DNA from: Amphritea opalescens
GTDB taxonomy: Bacteria > Pseudomonadota > Gammaproteobacteria > Pseudomonadales > Balneatricaceae
Direction: 5' to 3'
DNA: 64,000 nt
Assembly (NCBI RefSeq): GCF_003957515.1
Contig: NZ_RQXW01000001.1
Span: forward strand, 1 to 64,000
In this document: positions 44,126 to 52,836 of the stretch, in pieces
How the letters are laid out: each line of letters starts with the position of its first letter
Numbering within the stretch: the stretch's first letter is position 1
Notes under the pieces: generated by a model
The model's database searches: none
What the model was told of the DNA's origin: nothing
Seen by the model: the letters and a program-made list of their open reading frames with translations, nothing else
Made by a program: the position numbers and the translations under genes

Positions 44126-46429
44126 ATGACGATTCATCAACAACAGGCTCAAGCAGTGAATGAGGTACTTAGCCCACAACCACGTTTATATCGGGTTGAG
44201 GGGCAGGATGCCGTGCGGCTAGAGTTACATGCTGGCGATAAGGTCTGTATTACGTCTGCGGATTCTCAGCAGGGCTGCGAACTGCTTTTTATGGATGCAC
44301 AGAGTGGCGCTGCGGTGTCACCGTTAGTCAATGATTCGCAGAGTGATGCGCTGAATACCAAAGCGCAACTCGCGCAGGATAGCGTCTCGGCGTTACGTTT
44401 GAGCGAGTTGCTACAGGTCTGGAGTGTTGGCGAACAGGCGTTAGAAAAGGTCTATTGTTACCGCGCCGATAACTTGCCAGCGTTCGAGGTCAATGAGTCC
44501 TTGATCTTGATCGTGCTCTGTTGCGGCAAAGATATGCAGGTCATTGAGCAAACTCCCGTGACGGCATTGCAGGTGGAACACTTTACCCTTGAGACTGATT
44601 TACCACCGCCACTCGCAGCGCCTCGCAGCGAATTTCGTGTTCCTCGTGGGAGTGCGACAAGTTATGAGGTTAAAGCGGGTGAGTGGATTCAGATTATTGA
44701 TGTAGAGGGAAAGCAGTGTAGTGACTTTATTGCTTTTGATGCGGCTGCCTTAGCGCAAGGGAGTGAGGTTGCATTAGATGCCGTGGCCACACGAACACTG
44801 AACGGACTCACCTTGCCTCAGCCTGGCATACATTCAAAATTGGCCGATACACGTCAACAAACCATGCTTGAGGTGGTGCAGGATACGGTCGGGCGACACG
44901 ACAGTTTTCTGTTTGCCTGTAACAGTAAGTTTTACGAAGATAGCGGCTATTTTGGCCACATCAACTGCACCGACAACTTCAATCGCTGCTTGAGCCGTTA
45001 CGGTATTGCCGCCCGTGCGGGTTGGCCGGCGATCAATTTCTTTTTTAATACCAGCGCTGGCGATTGCGGCACGATTGCATTTGAAGAGCCTTGGTCGCGC
45101 GCCGGTGATTATGTTTTGTTGCAGGCTAACAGAGATTTGATTTGTGCATCGTCTGCTTGTCCCGATGATATTGATCCTGCCAATGGTTGGAACCCAACCG
45201 ATATTCATGTCCGTATCTATCCGGCAAGTTGTGAGTTTCCACGTTCTGTGGGCTACCGAATTACACCAGAGGAACAACCCCGTATGACTAAGCCAACCGG
45301 TTTCCATGGCCGCACATCAGCCCTGACAAAGCAGTTTACTGAATACCGAGGGTACTGGGTGGCATCGACATATCAGAATTATGGTGCCCGAGCTGAATAT
45401 TTAGCCTGTCGTGAACGAGTGGCCATGATTGATTTAACGCCACTGAGAAAGTTTGAAGTGGTCGGTCCCGATGCGGAAACCCTACTGCAATATGCCCTAA
45501 CCCGAAATGTCTCGCGGATGTCTATCGGTGAAGTGGTCTATTCGGCGGTGTGCCACAGTACTGGAGGCATGATCGATGACGGCACCTTGTTTCGCATGGG
45601 GCAGCATGCGTTCCGTTGGATCTGTGGTGATTCATATTGCGGTATCTGGTTGCGTCAGTTAGCGACAGAAAATGGCTGGCAAGTACAGGTGCGGGAATCT
45701 ACGGATCAGATTCATAACGTGGCGGTGCAGGGGCCGGACAGCCGTAACCTACTGCAGCAGATTATTTGGAACCCTGAGTATTGTACGCCGGTGTCTGAGC
45801 TGGGTTGGTTCCGCTTCATGACAGGGCGCGTGGGTGGCCCAGATGGCATACCTGTCATGGTGTCTCGTACGGGTTACACCGGTGAGCTTGGCTTTGAGGT
45901 TTGGTGTCATCCGGATCAGGGCGAGCAGCTATGGGATACGATTTGGCAGGCTGGCGAGCCATATGGTATCGCGCCGTTGGGTTTTGATGCCTTGGATACG
46001 TTACGCATCGAAGCCGGGCTTATTTTTGCTGAGCACGAGTTCTGCGCCGAAACTAACCCTTATGAAGCGGGTATTGGCTTTACCGTGCCGATGAAAACCA
46101 AGACCGATGACTTTGTCGGCCGAGAGGCCATCGCTGCACAAAATCCTCTGAGTCGGAAAAAACTGGTCGGTCTGATGATCGATAGCCAAGAAACCGTCAG
46201 CCATGGTGATTCAATCTTTAACGGTCGCTTCCCCGTAGGCGTGGTGACCAGTGCTACCTATTCGCCGAGCCTCAAAAGCCAGATTGCGCTGTGTCGTGTC
46301 GAGCCTCAATTTGCAGAACCTGGCACTGAGCTGGAAGTTGGTCAGTTGGATGGTCAACGTAAACGTATTCCGGTTCGCACCACAACATTGCCGTTTTACG
46401 ATCCAGAAAGAACTCGCGTCAGAAGTTAA
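44126..46429 (+). CDS. tdm: Trimethylamine N-oxide demethylase (DUF1989-GcvT fusion)
   Basis: This 767-residue enzyme splits TMAO into dimethylamine and formaldehyde. The first 400 or so residues include the DUF1989-type region ('FRVPRGSATSYEV', 'EGKQCSDFIAFDA', 'FACNSKFYED', 'NCTDNFNRCLSRYG'), with the Cys and Asp residues that bind metal in this family. From about 410 a GcvT-like tetrahydrofolate domain follows ('MIDLTPLRKFEVVGPDA', 'VSRTGYTGELGFEVW', 'GLIFAEHEF'), which can capture the formaldehyde. This fusion is diagnostic for Tdm. It works between Tmm and the dimethylamine oxygenase encoded in this window. Confidence 0.94.
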   Translation: MTIHQQQAQAVNEVLSPQPRLYRVEGQDAVRLELHAGDKVCITSADSQQGCELLFMDAQSGAAVSPLVNDSQSDALNTKAQLAQDSVSALRLSELLQVWSVGEQALEKVYCYRADNLPAFEVNESLILIVLCCGKDMQVIEQTPVTALQVEHFTLETDLPPPLAAPRSEFRVPRGSATSYEVKAGEWIQIIDVEGKQCSDFIAFDAAALAQGSEVALDAVATRTLNGLTLPQPGIHSKLADTRQQTMLEVVQDTVGRHDSFLFACNSKFYEDSGYFGHINCTDNFNRCLSRYGIAARAGWPAINFFFNTSAGDCGTIAFEEPWSRAGDYVLLQANRDLICASSACPDDIDPANGWNPTDIHVRIYPASCEFPRSVGYRITPEEQPRMTKPTGFHGRTSALTKQFTEYRGYWVASTYQNYGARAEYLACRERVAMIDLTPLRKFEVVGPDAETLLQYALTRNVSRMSIGEVVYSAVCHSTGGMIDDGTLFRMGQHAFRWICGDSYCGIWLRQLATENGWQVQVRESTDQIHNVAVQGPDSRNLLQQIIWNPEYCTPVSELGWFRFMTGRVGGPDGIPVMVSRTGYTGELGFEVWCHPDQGEQLWDTIWQAGEPYGIAPLGFDALDTLRIEAGLIFAEHEFCAETNPYEAGIGFTVPMKTKTDDFVGREAIAAQNPLSRKKLVGLMIDSQETVSHGDSIFNGRFPVGVVTSATYSPSLKSQIALCRVEPQFAEPGTELEVGQLDGQRKRIPVRTTTLPFYDPERTRVRS

Positions 46430-46514
46430 TAGAATCCAACGCTATATCAGCGCGGTCTAGCGTTTAGAGCGCTCGATATAACGTGATATATGAGGGTGAT
46501 TCACAAGGGTTGGA

Positions 46515-46540
46515 CGCCCATCATCCGCGGATGATGGGTG
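46515..46540. repeat. 26-base palindrome after tdm
   Basis: The arms pair from the centre (c-g-c-g) outward for 13 bases, with a single G-T pair near the end and no loop. It lacks a following T-run, so it may be a weak terminator or a dimer-binding site. It is the first structure after the tdm stop codon. Confidence 0.6.
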
Positions 46541-46789
46541 TTAATCAAAAGGGGGATGCGGTTGTATTTCAATAAGACCGATGATGAGTTTTCAGCTCTT
46601 AGTGTTGGCCAGATGGGCTCTGCGGTTGATGCCGTCGAGATCAGCCCTCGGGCCTGTTAGGAGTGATGGTTCAGATTGGTTCTTTTTGGTGCGGCGCATC
46701 ATTTAAGGTCAATTAAAGCTAGGAGAATATAAGGATATCAGCGGTATTTATTACTTAAGTGATTGATATTAAGAAATAAATATCATTGG

Positions 46790-46805
46790 TGGTATAGAAA
46801 ATGCA
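46790..46805 (+). promoter_or_regulatory. Possible sigma-54 promoter for first amt gene
   Basis: TGGTATA, four bases, then ATGCA: the GG and GC doublets have the required 12-base offset. It lies about 110 bases before the Amt start codon. Nitrogen control of an ammonium or methylamine transporter would be expected. Confidence 0.5.
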
Positions 46806-46915
46806 TTTCCTGAAGGGAAATAAAGTTTACTAATGATAAATAAAAACTAACCGTTTAAATCGCAGTTCTAAACGATTGAGCAATAGAAAATTTAACAGAT
46901 GAGAGGTTTCCCAAT

Positions 46916-48268
46916 ATGGAGCAGACAGCCCCAACACTAGCAGAGTTACAAACTCTGATTGAGATGACGGGCACCATCAATATGGAAGTATTCTATTGGT
47001 GGTGTACCGGCTTGATGATCATTATTCATGCAGGCTTTTTGGCGTACGAAATGGGTGCTTCACGCCTGAAGAACGCGCTGGCATCCGGTGTGAAAAATAT
47101 TTTGGCATTTGCGTTTATTATTCCTACCTTCTTCTTCTTCGGCTGGTGGATCTATCTGGCCATGTACAATGGTTTCACGCCAGACTACGAGGCGGGTGCA
47201 GCCGGTCTACCTTGGTCTATGAATATGGGCCCCAACTTAACCGATAATGCGAGTGGTATCTTCTGGGGTGCGTTCGTACTCTTTGCTGCAACCACTGCAT
47301 CTATCTTCTCCGGTGCTGTGATTGAGCGGATTCGCATGAGTTCTTTCTTGATCCTCGCGATTATCTTGGGATCGGTTGTTTGGATTCTGGGCGCGGCTTG
47401 GGGCTGGCATCCAAGCGGTTGGTTAACCGTTGAGTGGGGCTTCCATGACTTTGGTGCGGCGGGTTGCGTACATATGGTTGCTGGTTTCTTTGCGCTGGGC
47501 GTCACGATTAACCTTGGACCACGTATCGGCCGTTTCCTCGCGGATGGTACGCCGATTGAGATTAAAGGCCATAGTATGCCGATGACCATCATCGGTCTGA
47601 TGCTGATCATTGTGGGTTTCTTCGGTTTCCTCGGCGGCTGCATCATCTATGCCGGTAGCGCTCAATGGACCACTATCTTTGGTACGCCTGTTACCTTATC
47701 AGCGGTTAGCTTCAATACGCTGATGGCCTTATCTGGTGGTATTATCGGTGCTTACTTTGTTACCCGCCAGCCTTTCTGGATGATGTCTGGTGCACTGGCA
47801 GGTATCATCTCTGCGGCGCCGGGTCTGGATCTTTACTATCCACCACTGGCGTTCCTGTTAGGTATCTCCGGCGGTGTTATTGCACCACTAGCCGATAAGT
47901 TCATCACCAATAAATTTAAGGTTGATGATGCGGTTGGCGCATTCGCTGTTCATGGTATGGGTGGTCTGATCGGTTTGATTGGTCTGGGTATCTTCGCCAG
48001 CGGTTTCCCGAATGTGATCGAAGGTGCTCCTGATGTGTCCTTCACCGGTCAGCTCATGAGTGCGGGTGTTATGGCTCTGCTCGGTTTCGTACCAGGCTAC
48101 GGTCTATCTTGGGTGATGGCGAAAGTTAACTTCCTTCGTGTACCACCTAAAGCGGAAGAGATGGGTCTTGATATTGTTGAAGTACCTCTGGAAGCTTATC
48201 CAGAATCAGTGCCTGCATATTCATCTGAAATGCCGGCAACTAAAGTCACTGCCACAGCAACTGCTTAA
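46916..48268 (+). CDS. Amt-family transporter, methylamine-island copy
   Basis: This 450-residue membrane protein of the Amt/Mep/Rh family has about eleven helices. The pore His pair is present: 'AAGCVHMVAGFFALG' near residue 182 and 'GAFAVHGMGGLIGLIG' near 342. 'HDFGAAG' keeps the key Asp. It differs in many places from the second Amt gene 3 kb downstream, which pairs with a PII gene. Its place right after tdm suggests uptake of ammonium or methylated amines released in the pathway. A 55-residue single-helix protein is encoded 11 bases downstream. Confidence 0.9.
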   Translation: MEQTAPTLAELQTLIEMTGTINMEVFYWWCTGLMIIIHAGFLAYEMGASRLKNALASGVKNILAFAFIIPTFFFFGWWIYLAMYNGFTPDYEAGAAGLPWSMNMGPNLTDNASGIFWGAFVLFAATTASIFSGAVIERIRMSSFLILAIILGSVVWILGAAWGWHPSGWLTVEWGFHDFGAAGCVHMVAGFFALGVTINLGPRIGRFLADGTPIEIKGHSMPMTIIGLMLIIVGFFGFLGGCIIYAGSAQWTTIFGTPVTLSAVSFNTLMALSGGIIGAYFVTRQPFWMMSGALAGIISAAPGLDLYYPPLAFLLGISGGVIAPLADKFITNKFKVDDAVGAFAVHGMGGLIGLIGLGIFASGFPNVIEGAPDVSFTGQLMSAGVMALLGFVPGYGLSWVMAKVNFLRVPPKAEEMGLDIVEVPLEAYPESVPAYSSEMPATKVTATATA

Positions 48269-48279
48269 GGAGAACGACG

Positions 48280-48447
48280 ATGAACTCAAGTCCTATTACT
48301 ACTTGGGAAGGCGCAGAAGCGTACTTTACCTTTGCCGATAGCCCAACCGCTATTATGGTTATTCTCGGCTTGGCAGTACTTGCTACGGCGGGTGCGGTGT
48401 TGGCCAGTGTGCTGCATGAAAATCACACCTATATCGATTATAAGTAG
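48280..48447 (+). CDS. 55-residue single-span membrane protein after amt
   Basis: A short gene begins 11 bases after the Amt stop, with AAGGAG in front of the ATG. The protein has an acidic/aromatic N-terminus ('WEGAEAYFTFADSP'), one membrane helix ('IMVILGLAVLATAGAVLASV') and a short end ('HENHTYIDYK'). I do not recognise it. Tight spacing and a strong ribosome site argue that it is expressed with the transporter, perhaps as an accessory subunit. It is below common gene-calling lengths. Confidence 0.7.
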   Translation: MNSSPITTWEGAEAYFTFADSPTAIMVILGLAVLATAGAVLASVLHENHTYIDYK

Positions 48448-48484
48448 TGATTAACCCTATTGTTTAACGATAGGGTGTAACCTG

Positions 48485-48512
48485 TTCCGGAGTAGCATTC
48501 GCTACTCCGGAA
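48485..48512 (+). terminator. Strong hairpin after amt operon
   Basis: A perfect 12-bp stem (ttccggagtagc / gctactccggaa) closes a 4-base loop and is followed by a short T-rich run. A second, weaker hairpin (accctat / atagggt) precedes it near 48454-48476. Confidence 0.75.
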
Positions 48513-48577
48513 TTTATGTTTCTAACGTTGTTTATTAACTGTTTATTTAAAAAGACCTTTGTGGAGTGTGCATTTTA

Positions 48578-49960
48578 ATGACCGGTTATTCCGCGACAGC
48601 AGGCCAGCAGCGCTGGCAGTTTGAAGACTTAAAAACACTGTTGGCGAAAGCGACACCGTTACGTTCCGGTGATTGCTTAGCGGGATTAGCGGCCGGTTCG
48701 GCACGGGAGCGGGTAGCCGCACAGATAGCACTAGCGAATCTGCCCCTGAAGGTATTTTTTAATGAGCAGGTGATTTCACCGGACATCGACGAGGTCAGCC
48801 GACTGATCGTCGATAGTCATGATGTAGTTGCTTTTGCGCCGATATCCCATTTAACGGTGGGCGATTTTCGTAACTGGTTATTATCAGATAAGGCGACCAG
48901 TGATAGTTTGAAACGTTTATCGCCGGGATTAACGCCGGAGATGGTCGCAGCGGTATCTAAACTGATGCGGGTACAGGATCTGATTCTGGTCGCGTCGAAG
49001 TGTCGCAACGAAACCGCTTTTCGTAATTCTCTCGGTGGTAAGGGGGTGCTATCGACCCGTTTACAGCCGAATCATCCGATCGATGATCCAGCGGGGGTGG
49101 CGGCCAGTATTCTTGATGGCTTGATGTATGGCAGTGGTGATGCGGTGATCGGTATTAATCCGGCCACGGATAACTATGCGGCGGTGACCGACTTATTGAA
49201 AATGTTGGATGATATTATTCAACACTATGAGATCCCGACACAATCCTGTGTGTTAACCCACGTGACCAATCAAATTGAAGCGATTAATCGGGGCGTACCG
49301 ATCGATTTAGTTTTTCAGTCAATTGCTGGCACTCAGGCGGCTAATGAAAGTTTTGGTATTAACCTAGCGATGCTCGGTGAAGCCAATCAGGCGGCGCGTG
49401 AACTCAATCGAGGCAGCGTCGGCAATAATGTGATGTATTTTGAAACTGGTCAGGGCAGTGCCTTATCGGCCAATGCCCATCATGGTGTGGATCAGCAAAC
49501 CTGTGAGGTACGCGCCTACGCCGTGGCACGACACTTTGATCCTTTGTTAGTGAATACGGTGGTGGGCTTTATCGGTCCAGAATATCTCTATGATGGTAAG
49601 CAGATTATTCGTGCCGGCTTGGAGGACCATTTTTGTGGCAAGCTGCTGGGGCTGCCGATGGGCTGCGATATCTGCTACACCAACCATGCCGAAGCGGATC
49701 AAGATGATATGGATATGCTGCTGACGCAGATGGCGGTGGCGGGTATTAATTTTATTATGGGGATACCGGGGGGGGATGACATTATGCTCAACTATCAAAC
49801 CACCTCTTTTCATGACGCCCTGTATATTCGCGAAGTGCTGGGGTTGCATCCAGCACCGGAGTTTGAACGTTGGTTGCAGCAAGTGGGTATCACTCAGCCA
49901 TCAGGTAAATTATCTAACCGGATGCCGGATCAGTTTAGTGGCTTGCTTGATGGGTTATAG
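48578..49960 (+). CDS. eutB: Ethanolamine ammonia-lyase heavy chain
   Basis: This 460-residue catalytic subunit, with its partner EutC, uses adenosylcobalamin to split ethanolamine into acetaldehyde and ammonia. Landmarks are 'LRSGDCLAGLAA' near residue 25, 'GDAVIGINPATD' near 190, 'ESFGINLAMLGEA' near 262 and 'TGQGSALSANAHHGVDQQTCE' (residues about 292-312). The start is the ATG at 48578; a GTG at 48566 is possible. eutC follows after 82 bases. No reactivase (eutA), aldehyde dehydrogenase or shell gene is seen near it. Confidence 0.94.
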   Translation: MTGYSATAGQQRWQFEDLKTLLAKATPLRSGDCLAGLAAGSARERVAAQIALANLPLKVFFNEQVISPDIDEVSRLIVDSHDVVAFAPISHLTVGDFRNWLLSDKATSDSLKRLSPGLTPEMVAAVSKLMRVQDLILVASKCRNETAFRNSLGGKGVLSTRLQPNHPIDDPAGVAASILDGLMYGSGDAVIGINPATDNYAAVTDLLKMLDDIIQHYEIPTQSCVLTHVTNQIEAINRGVPIDLVFQSIAGTQAANESFGINLAMLGEANQAARELNRGSVGNNVMYFETGQGSALSANAHHGVDQQTCEVRAYAVARHFDPLLVNTVVGFIGPEYLYDGKQIIRAGLEDHFCGKLLGLPMGCDICYTNHAEADQDDMDMLLTQMAVAGINFIMGIPGGDDIMLNYQTTSFHDALYIREVLGLHPAPEFERWLQQVGITQPSGKLSNRMPDQFSGLLDGL

Positions 49961-50042
49961 CGCAGTGCAGCTCGGTCCAGCAATCGATGCAAAAGGGTTA
50001 ATACAGAACGGCTATCCTCGAATGTCCTGAAAGAGTGCAGCT

Positions 50043-50870
50043 ATGAATGAGATAAAGAAAGCAGATTCGGATACGGTGATTGAAAACCGCTGGGCATCAT
50101 TACGTCGTTATACCGATGCGCGTATTGCACAAGGACGTACCGGTGTCAGCTTACCAACCGAAGCCTTGTTGGCGTTTCAGATGGATCATGCCAGTGCGCG
50201 GGATGCGGTGCATATTGCGTTGCAAACCGAACCGTTGATGACCGCGCTACAAGCGGAGGGTTATCGGTCGCTGGTGCTGCAAAGTCGGGCCAACGATCGT
50301 AGTGAATATCTGCAACGGCCTGATCTCGGACGGCGTTTAAATGAGCTGGCGCTTGCTACCCTTCAGGCGTATCGACAGCAGCATCCGGAACCCGTGCAGG
50401 TCTCTTTGGTGATTGCCGACGGCCTGTCATCCATGGCGGTGCAAAGCCATGCGGCAGCCATGGCGACAGCGGTGTTAAATCGGCTTGAAACTCGTGGGTT
50501 GAGTATTGGGCCGGTCTCGATCGTCACCCAAGGGCGCGTCGCCGTGGGCGATGAGGTTGGCGAACAGTTAGGAGCGCAGTTATTGATTCTGCTAGTGGGA
50601 GAACGTCCTGGCCTGAGTTCGCCAGACAGCCTCGGTATCTATTATACCTATCAACCGGAAGTGGGCTTGACCGATGCCCGTCGTAACTGTATCTCCAACG
50701 TGCGTCCGGCGGGCATGAGTATTGCCGCGGCGAGTGACAAGCTGCTCTGGTTGATTGATGAATCGATGCGGCTTGGCTGTTCCGGCGTCGCTCTCAAGGA
50801 TCAGTCGGTCTCAGCTACCGGTGTTAACAACCATAAGAACTTTCTGCTGCCCTCTGATCACTCTGCATAA
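50043..50870 (+). CDS. eutC: Ethanolamine ammonia-lyase light chain
   Basis: This 275-residue small subunit completes the cobalamin-binding lyase. Family stretches include 'TDARIAQGRTGVSLPT' near residue 23, 'FQMDHASARDAVH' near 46, 'VIADGLSSMAVQSHA' near 122 and 'VGERPGLSSPDSLGIYYTY' near 185. It is followed by a terminator, so eutBC form a two-gene unit releasing ammonium, placed between two Amt loci. Confidence 0.94.
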   Translation: MNEIKKADSDTVIENRWASLRRYTDARIAQGRTGVSLPTEALLAFQMDHASARDAVHIALQTEPLMTALQAEGYRSLVLQSRANDRSEYLQRPDLGRRLNELALATLQAYRQQHPEPVQVSLVIADGLSSMAVQSHAAAMATAVLNRLETRGLSIGPVSIVTQGRVAVGDEVGEQLGAQLLILLVGERPGLSSPDSLGIYYTYQPEVGLTDARRNCISNVRPAGMSIAAASDKLLWLIDESMRLGCSGVALKDQSVSATGVNNHKNFLLPSDHSA

Positions 50871-50893
50871 GTTAATCTTTTCATTTCCCCCCA

Positions 50894-50930
50894 AACCAGT
50901 GTCATCTCCTCCGGTGTCACTGGTTTTTTT
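50894..50930 (+). terminator. Terminator after eutC
   Basis: The stem aaccagtg / cactggtt is followed by a run of seven or more Ts. Confidence 0.85.
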
Positions 50931-51069
50931 ACGCTATTTCGCCGCGATTGCCTAAGGGTGCACGACGATATGATTCAAATCGGTGCAATGCTCTATTAGG
51001 GTGCGTGCTACTCGACGTTTAAAGCTATTTTTTATATTAACTATCTGAATTTAAACGGAAAAAATATAT

Positions 51070-51085
51070 TGGCACGAATATTACA
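51070..51085 (+). promoter_or_regulatory. Sigma-54 promoter for glnK-amt
   Basis: A perfect -24 element TGGCACG is followed after four bases by TTACA, one mismatch from the -12 consensus TTGCA. It lies 50 bases before the PII start codon, in an AT-rich stretch. Sigma-54 with NtrC is the usual control of glnK-amtB pairs. Confidence 0.75.
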
Positions 51086-51134
51086 TATTCCCAATAAGAA
51101 TATTTTATTCTGTATATAAAAATTCGGAGGTCGG

Positions 51135-51473
51135 ATGAAATTAATAGCAGCCATGATCAGGCCGCATATTCTGGAAGAGGTGAGGCAGGCGCTACAGTCT
51201 ATTGGCGTAAACGGGCTGACCGTGACTGAAGTGAAAGGATATGGACGTCAACAGAGACACACCGAGCTTTATCGAGGCATGGAATCTCACATCGATTTTG
51301 CCTCGAAGGTAAAACTAGAAGTTGCGATTGATGATGCGCTGTTAGAACAGGCCATTGAGGCGGTTTCTGTGATCGCCAAAACCGGACGCTATGGCGACGG
51401 GAAGTTATTTATATCAGAGCTTGAACAGGTTTTTAGAATTCGTACCGGAGAGTCCGGTGCTTTTGCATTGTAG
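51135..51473 (+). CDS. glnK: PII signal protein, GlnK-like, with Ser at position 51
   Basis: This 112-residue PII protein senses 2-oxoglutarate and ATP/ADP and gates Amt channels. Numbering matches E. coli PII without gaps: 'TEVKGYGRQ' near 31, T-loop 'RHTELYRGMES' at 41-51, and 'TGRYGDGKLF' near 83. Position 51, the uridylylated Tyr in enterobacterial PII, is Ser here, so GlnD probably cannot modify it in the usual way. It lies 9 bases before the Amt gene, the normal glnK-amtB order. GGAGG precedes the ATG. Confidence 0.93.
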   Translation: MKLIAAMIRPHILEEVRQALQSIGVNGLTVTEVKGYGRQQRHTELYRGMESHIDFASKVKLEVAIDDALLEQAIEAVSVIAKTGRYGDGKLFISELEQVFRIRTGESGAFAL

Positions 51474-51482
51474 GAGAAACAG

Positions 51483-52736
51483 ATGAGTAATCTACCGATT
51501 GAACTTTCATACGCACTCGATACATTTTATTTTTTAATGTGTACCGTGTTGGTGATGTGGATGGCAGCAGGCTTTGCCATGCTCGAAGCGGGGCTTGTGC
51601 GTAGCAAGAATACCGTTGAAATATTAAATAAAAATGCACTGCTATATGGCATCGCCTGTGTTGCTTATCTGGTTGTCGGTTACAACGTTATGTATCCTGC
51701 CAACCCGGTAAACTCAGTGATTCCAGGCTTAGATTTTCTACTAGGAGGTGATAATACCACTGAGTCAGTGGTCGCCGGTGGCGATGATGCGCCTTATTAC
51801 TCCAACATGGCTGACTTTATCTTCCAAGCGGTATTTGCTGCGGCGACCATGTCGATTGTCTCGGGTGCGGTTGCCGAGCGGATGCGTCTCTGGCCATTTC
51901 TGATCTTTGCGGTGGTGATGGTTTCTGTTATCTATCCCGTTGAAGGTTACTGGAAGTGGGGCGGTGGTTTCCTTGATGAACTGGGTTTCCAAGACTTTGC
52001 TGGATCGGTTGTTGTTCATATGGCCGGTGCTGCCGCAGCACTCGCTGCCGTGATTTTGGTCGGTCCGCGTAAGGGTAAATATGGCCCTAACGGTCAGGTG
52101 CGTGCGATTCCTGGTGCTAACCTACCGATGGCTACCTTGGGTATGTTTATCCTGTGGATGGGTTGGTTCGGTTTCAATGGTGGTTCTGAACTGAAAATCG
52201 CCAATGTTGAAGAAGCTAACGCAGTGGCGAAGATCTTTGTTAATACTAACGCTGCGGCGGCGGCAGGTATGGTGGTTGCGGCGCTATTTGCCCGTGCACT
52301 GTTTGGTAAAACGGATTTAACCATGACGATCAATGGTGCCTTGGCGGGTCTGGTTGCTATCACGGCAGAGCCTTTAGCACCCGATGCTGGTACTGCTTCG
52401 CTTATCGGCGCAGTGGGTGGTTTAGTGGTGGTTGCCTCTGTCTTGGCGTTAGATAAATTGAAATTGGATGACCCTGTTGGTGCTATTTCTGTCCACGGCG
52501 CGGCGGGCATCTGGGGTATCTTTGCCGTACTCATCTCTAATCCGGATGCAACCTTTATGGGGCAGCTGATCGGTACGGTGGTGACGTTTGCTTGGATGTT
52601 TATCGCTTCGTTCATCGTTTTGTTGATCATTAAAGCGACGATTGGTCTACGTGCTAGTGAAGAGGAAGAGATGGAAGGTATGGATGTGTATGAGTGTGGT
52701 ATGGAGGCCTATCCTGAATTTACCTCCGGTAAATAA
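51483..52736 (+). CDS. amtB: Ammonium transporter, PII-linked copy
   Basis: This 417-residue Amt channel has 'AAGFAMLEAGLVRSKNTVEIL' split across residues 22-42, pore His in 'GSVVVHMAGAAAAL' near 178 and in 'GAISVHGAAGIWG' near 337, and a cytoplasmic tail ('EEEEMEGMDVYECGMEAYP') of the kind that contacts PII. It is co-transcribed with the PII gene and ends at a strong terminator. It would scavenge ammonium, possibly methylammonium, under nitrogen limitation. Confidence 0.93.
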   Translation: MSNLPIELSYALDTFYFLMCTVLVMWMAAGFAMLEAGLVRSKNTVEILNKNALLYGIACVAYLVVGYNVMYPANPVNSVIPGLDFLLGGDNTTESVVAGGDDAPYYSNMADFIFQAVFAAATMSIVSGAVAERMRLWPFLIFAVVMVSVIYPVEGYWKWGGGFLDELGFQDFAGSVVVHMAGAAAALAAVILVGPRKGKYGPNGQVRAIPGANLPMATLGMFILWMGWFGFNGGSELKIANVEEANAVAKIFVNTNAAAAAGMVVAALFARALFGKTDLTMTINGALAGLVAITAEPLAPDAGTASLIGAVGGLVVVASVLALDKLKLDDPVGAISVHGAAGIWGIFAVLISNPDATFMGQLIGTVVTFAWMFIASFIVLLIIKATIGLRASEEEEMEGMDVYECGMEAYPEFTSGK

Positions 52737-52782
52737 TAGCCTCGAGGTGTTATTTCAATAACGCTGAACTCTCTCGAGAAGT

Positions 52783-52818
52783 AAAAGCCATCTGCCTTTT
52801 TAAAGGCAGGTGGCTTTT
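52783..52818 (+). terminator. Terminator after amtB
   Basis: A 17-bp stem (aaaagccatctgccttt / aaaggcaggtggctttt, one G-T pair) has Ts on the 3' side and As on the 5' side, so it could work in both directions. Confidence 0.88.
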
Positions 52819-52836
52819 CTGTTTATTTGGCGATGA

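Larger units (their letters stand above)
46430..46915. other. tdm to amt intergenic region
   Basis: This 486-base stretch contains the palindrome at 46515-46540 and a possible sigma-54 site at 46790-46805. The last 200 bases are very AT-rich. I see no convincing protein gene; a 32-codon frame opening with TTG at 46562 is too short to support. Confidence 0.5.

Noticed and set aside
48578-50870. Ethanolamine microcompartment locus
   Set aside because: Only eutB and eutC are present; no shell protein (BMC domain) is encoded nearby. The EutQ-like cupin at 39203 is a general cupin next to tmm.
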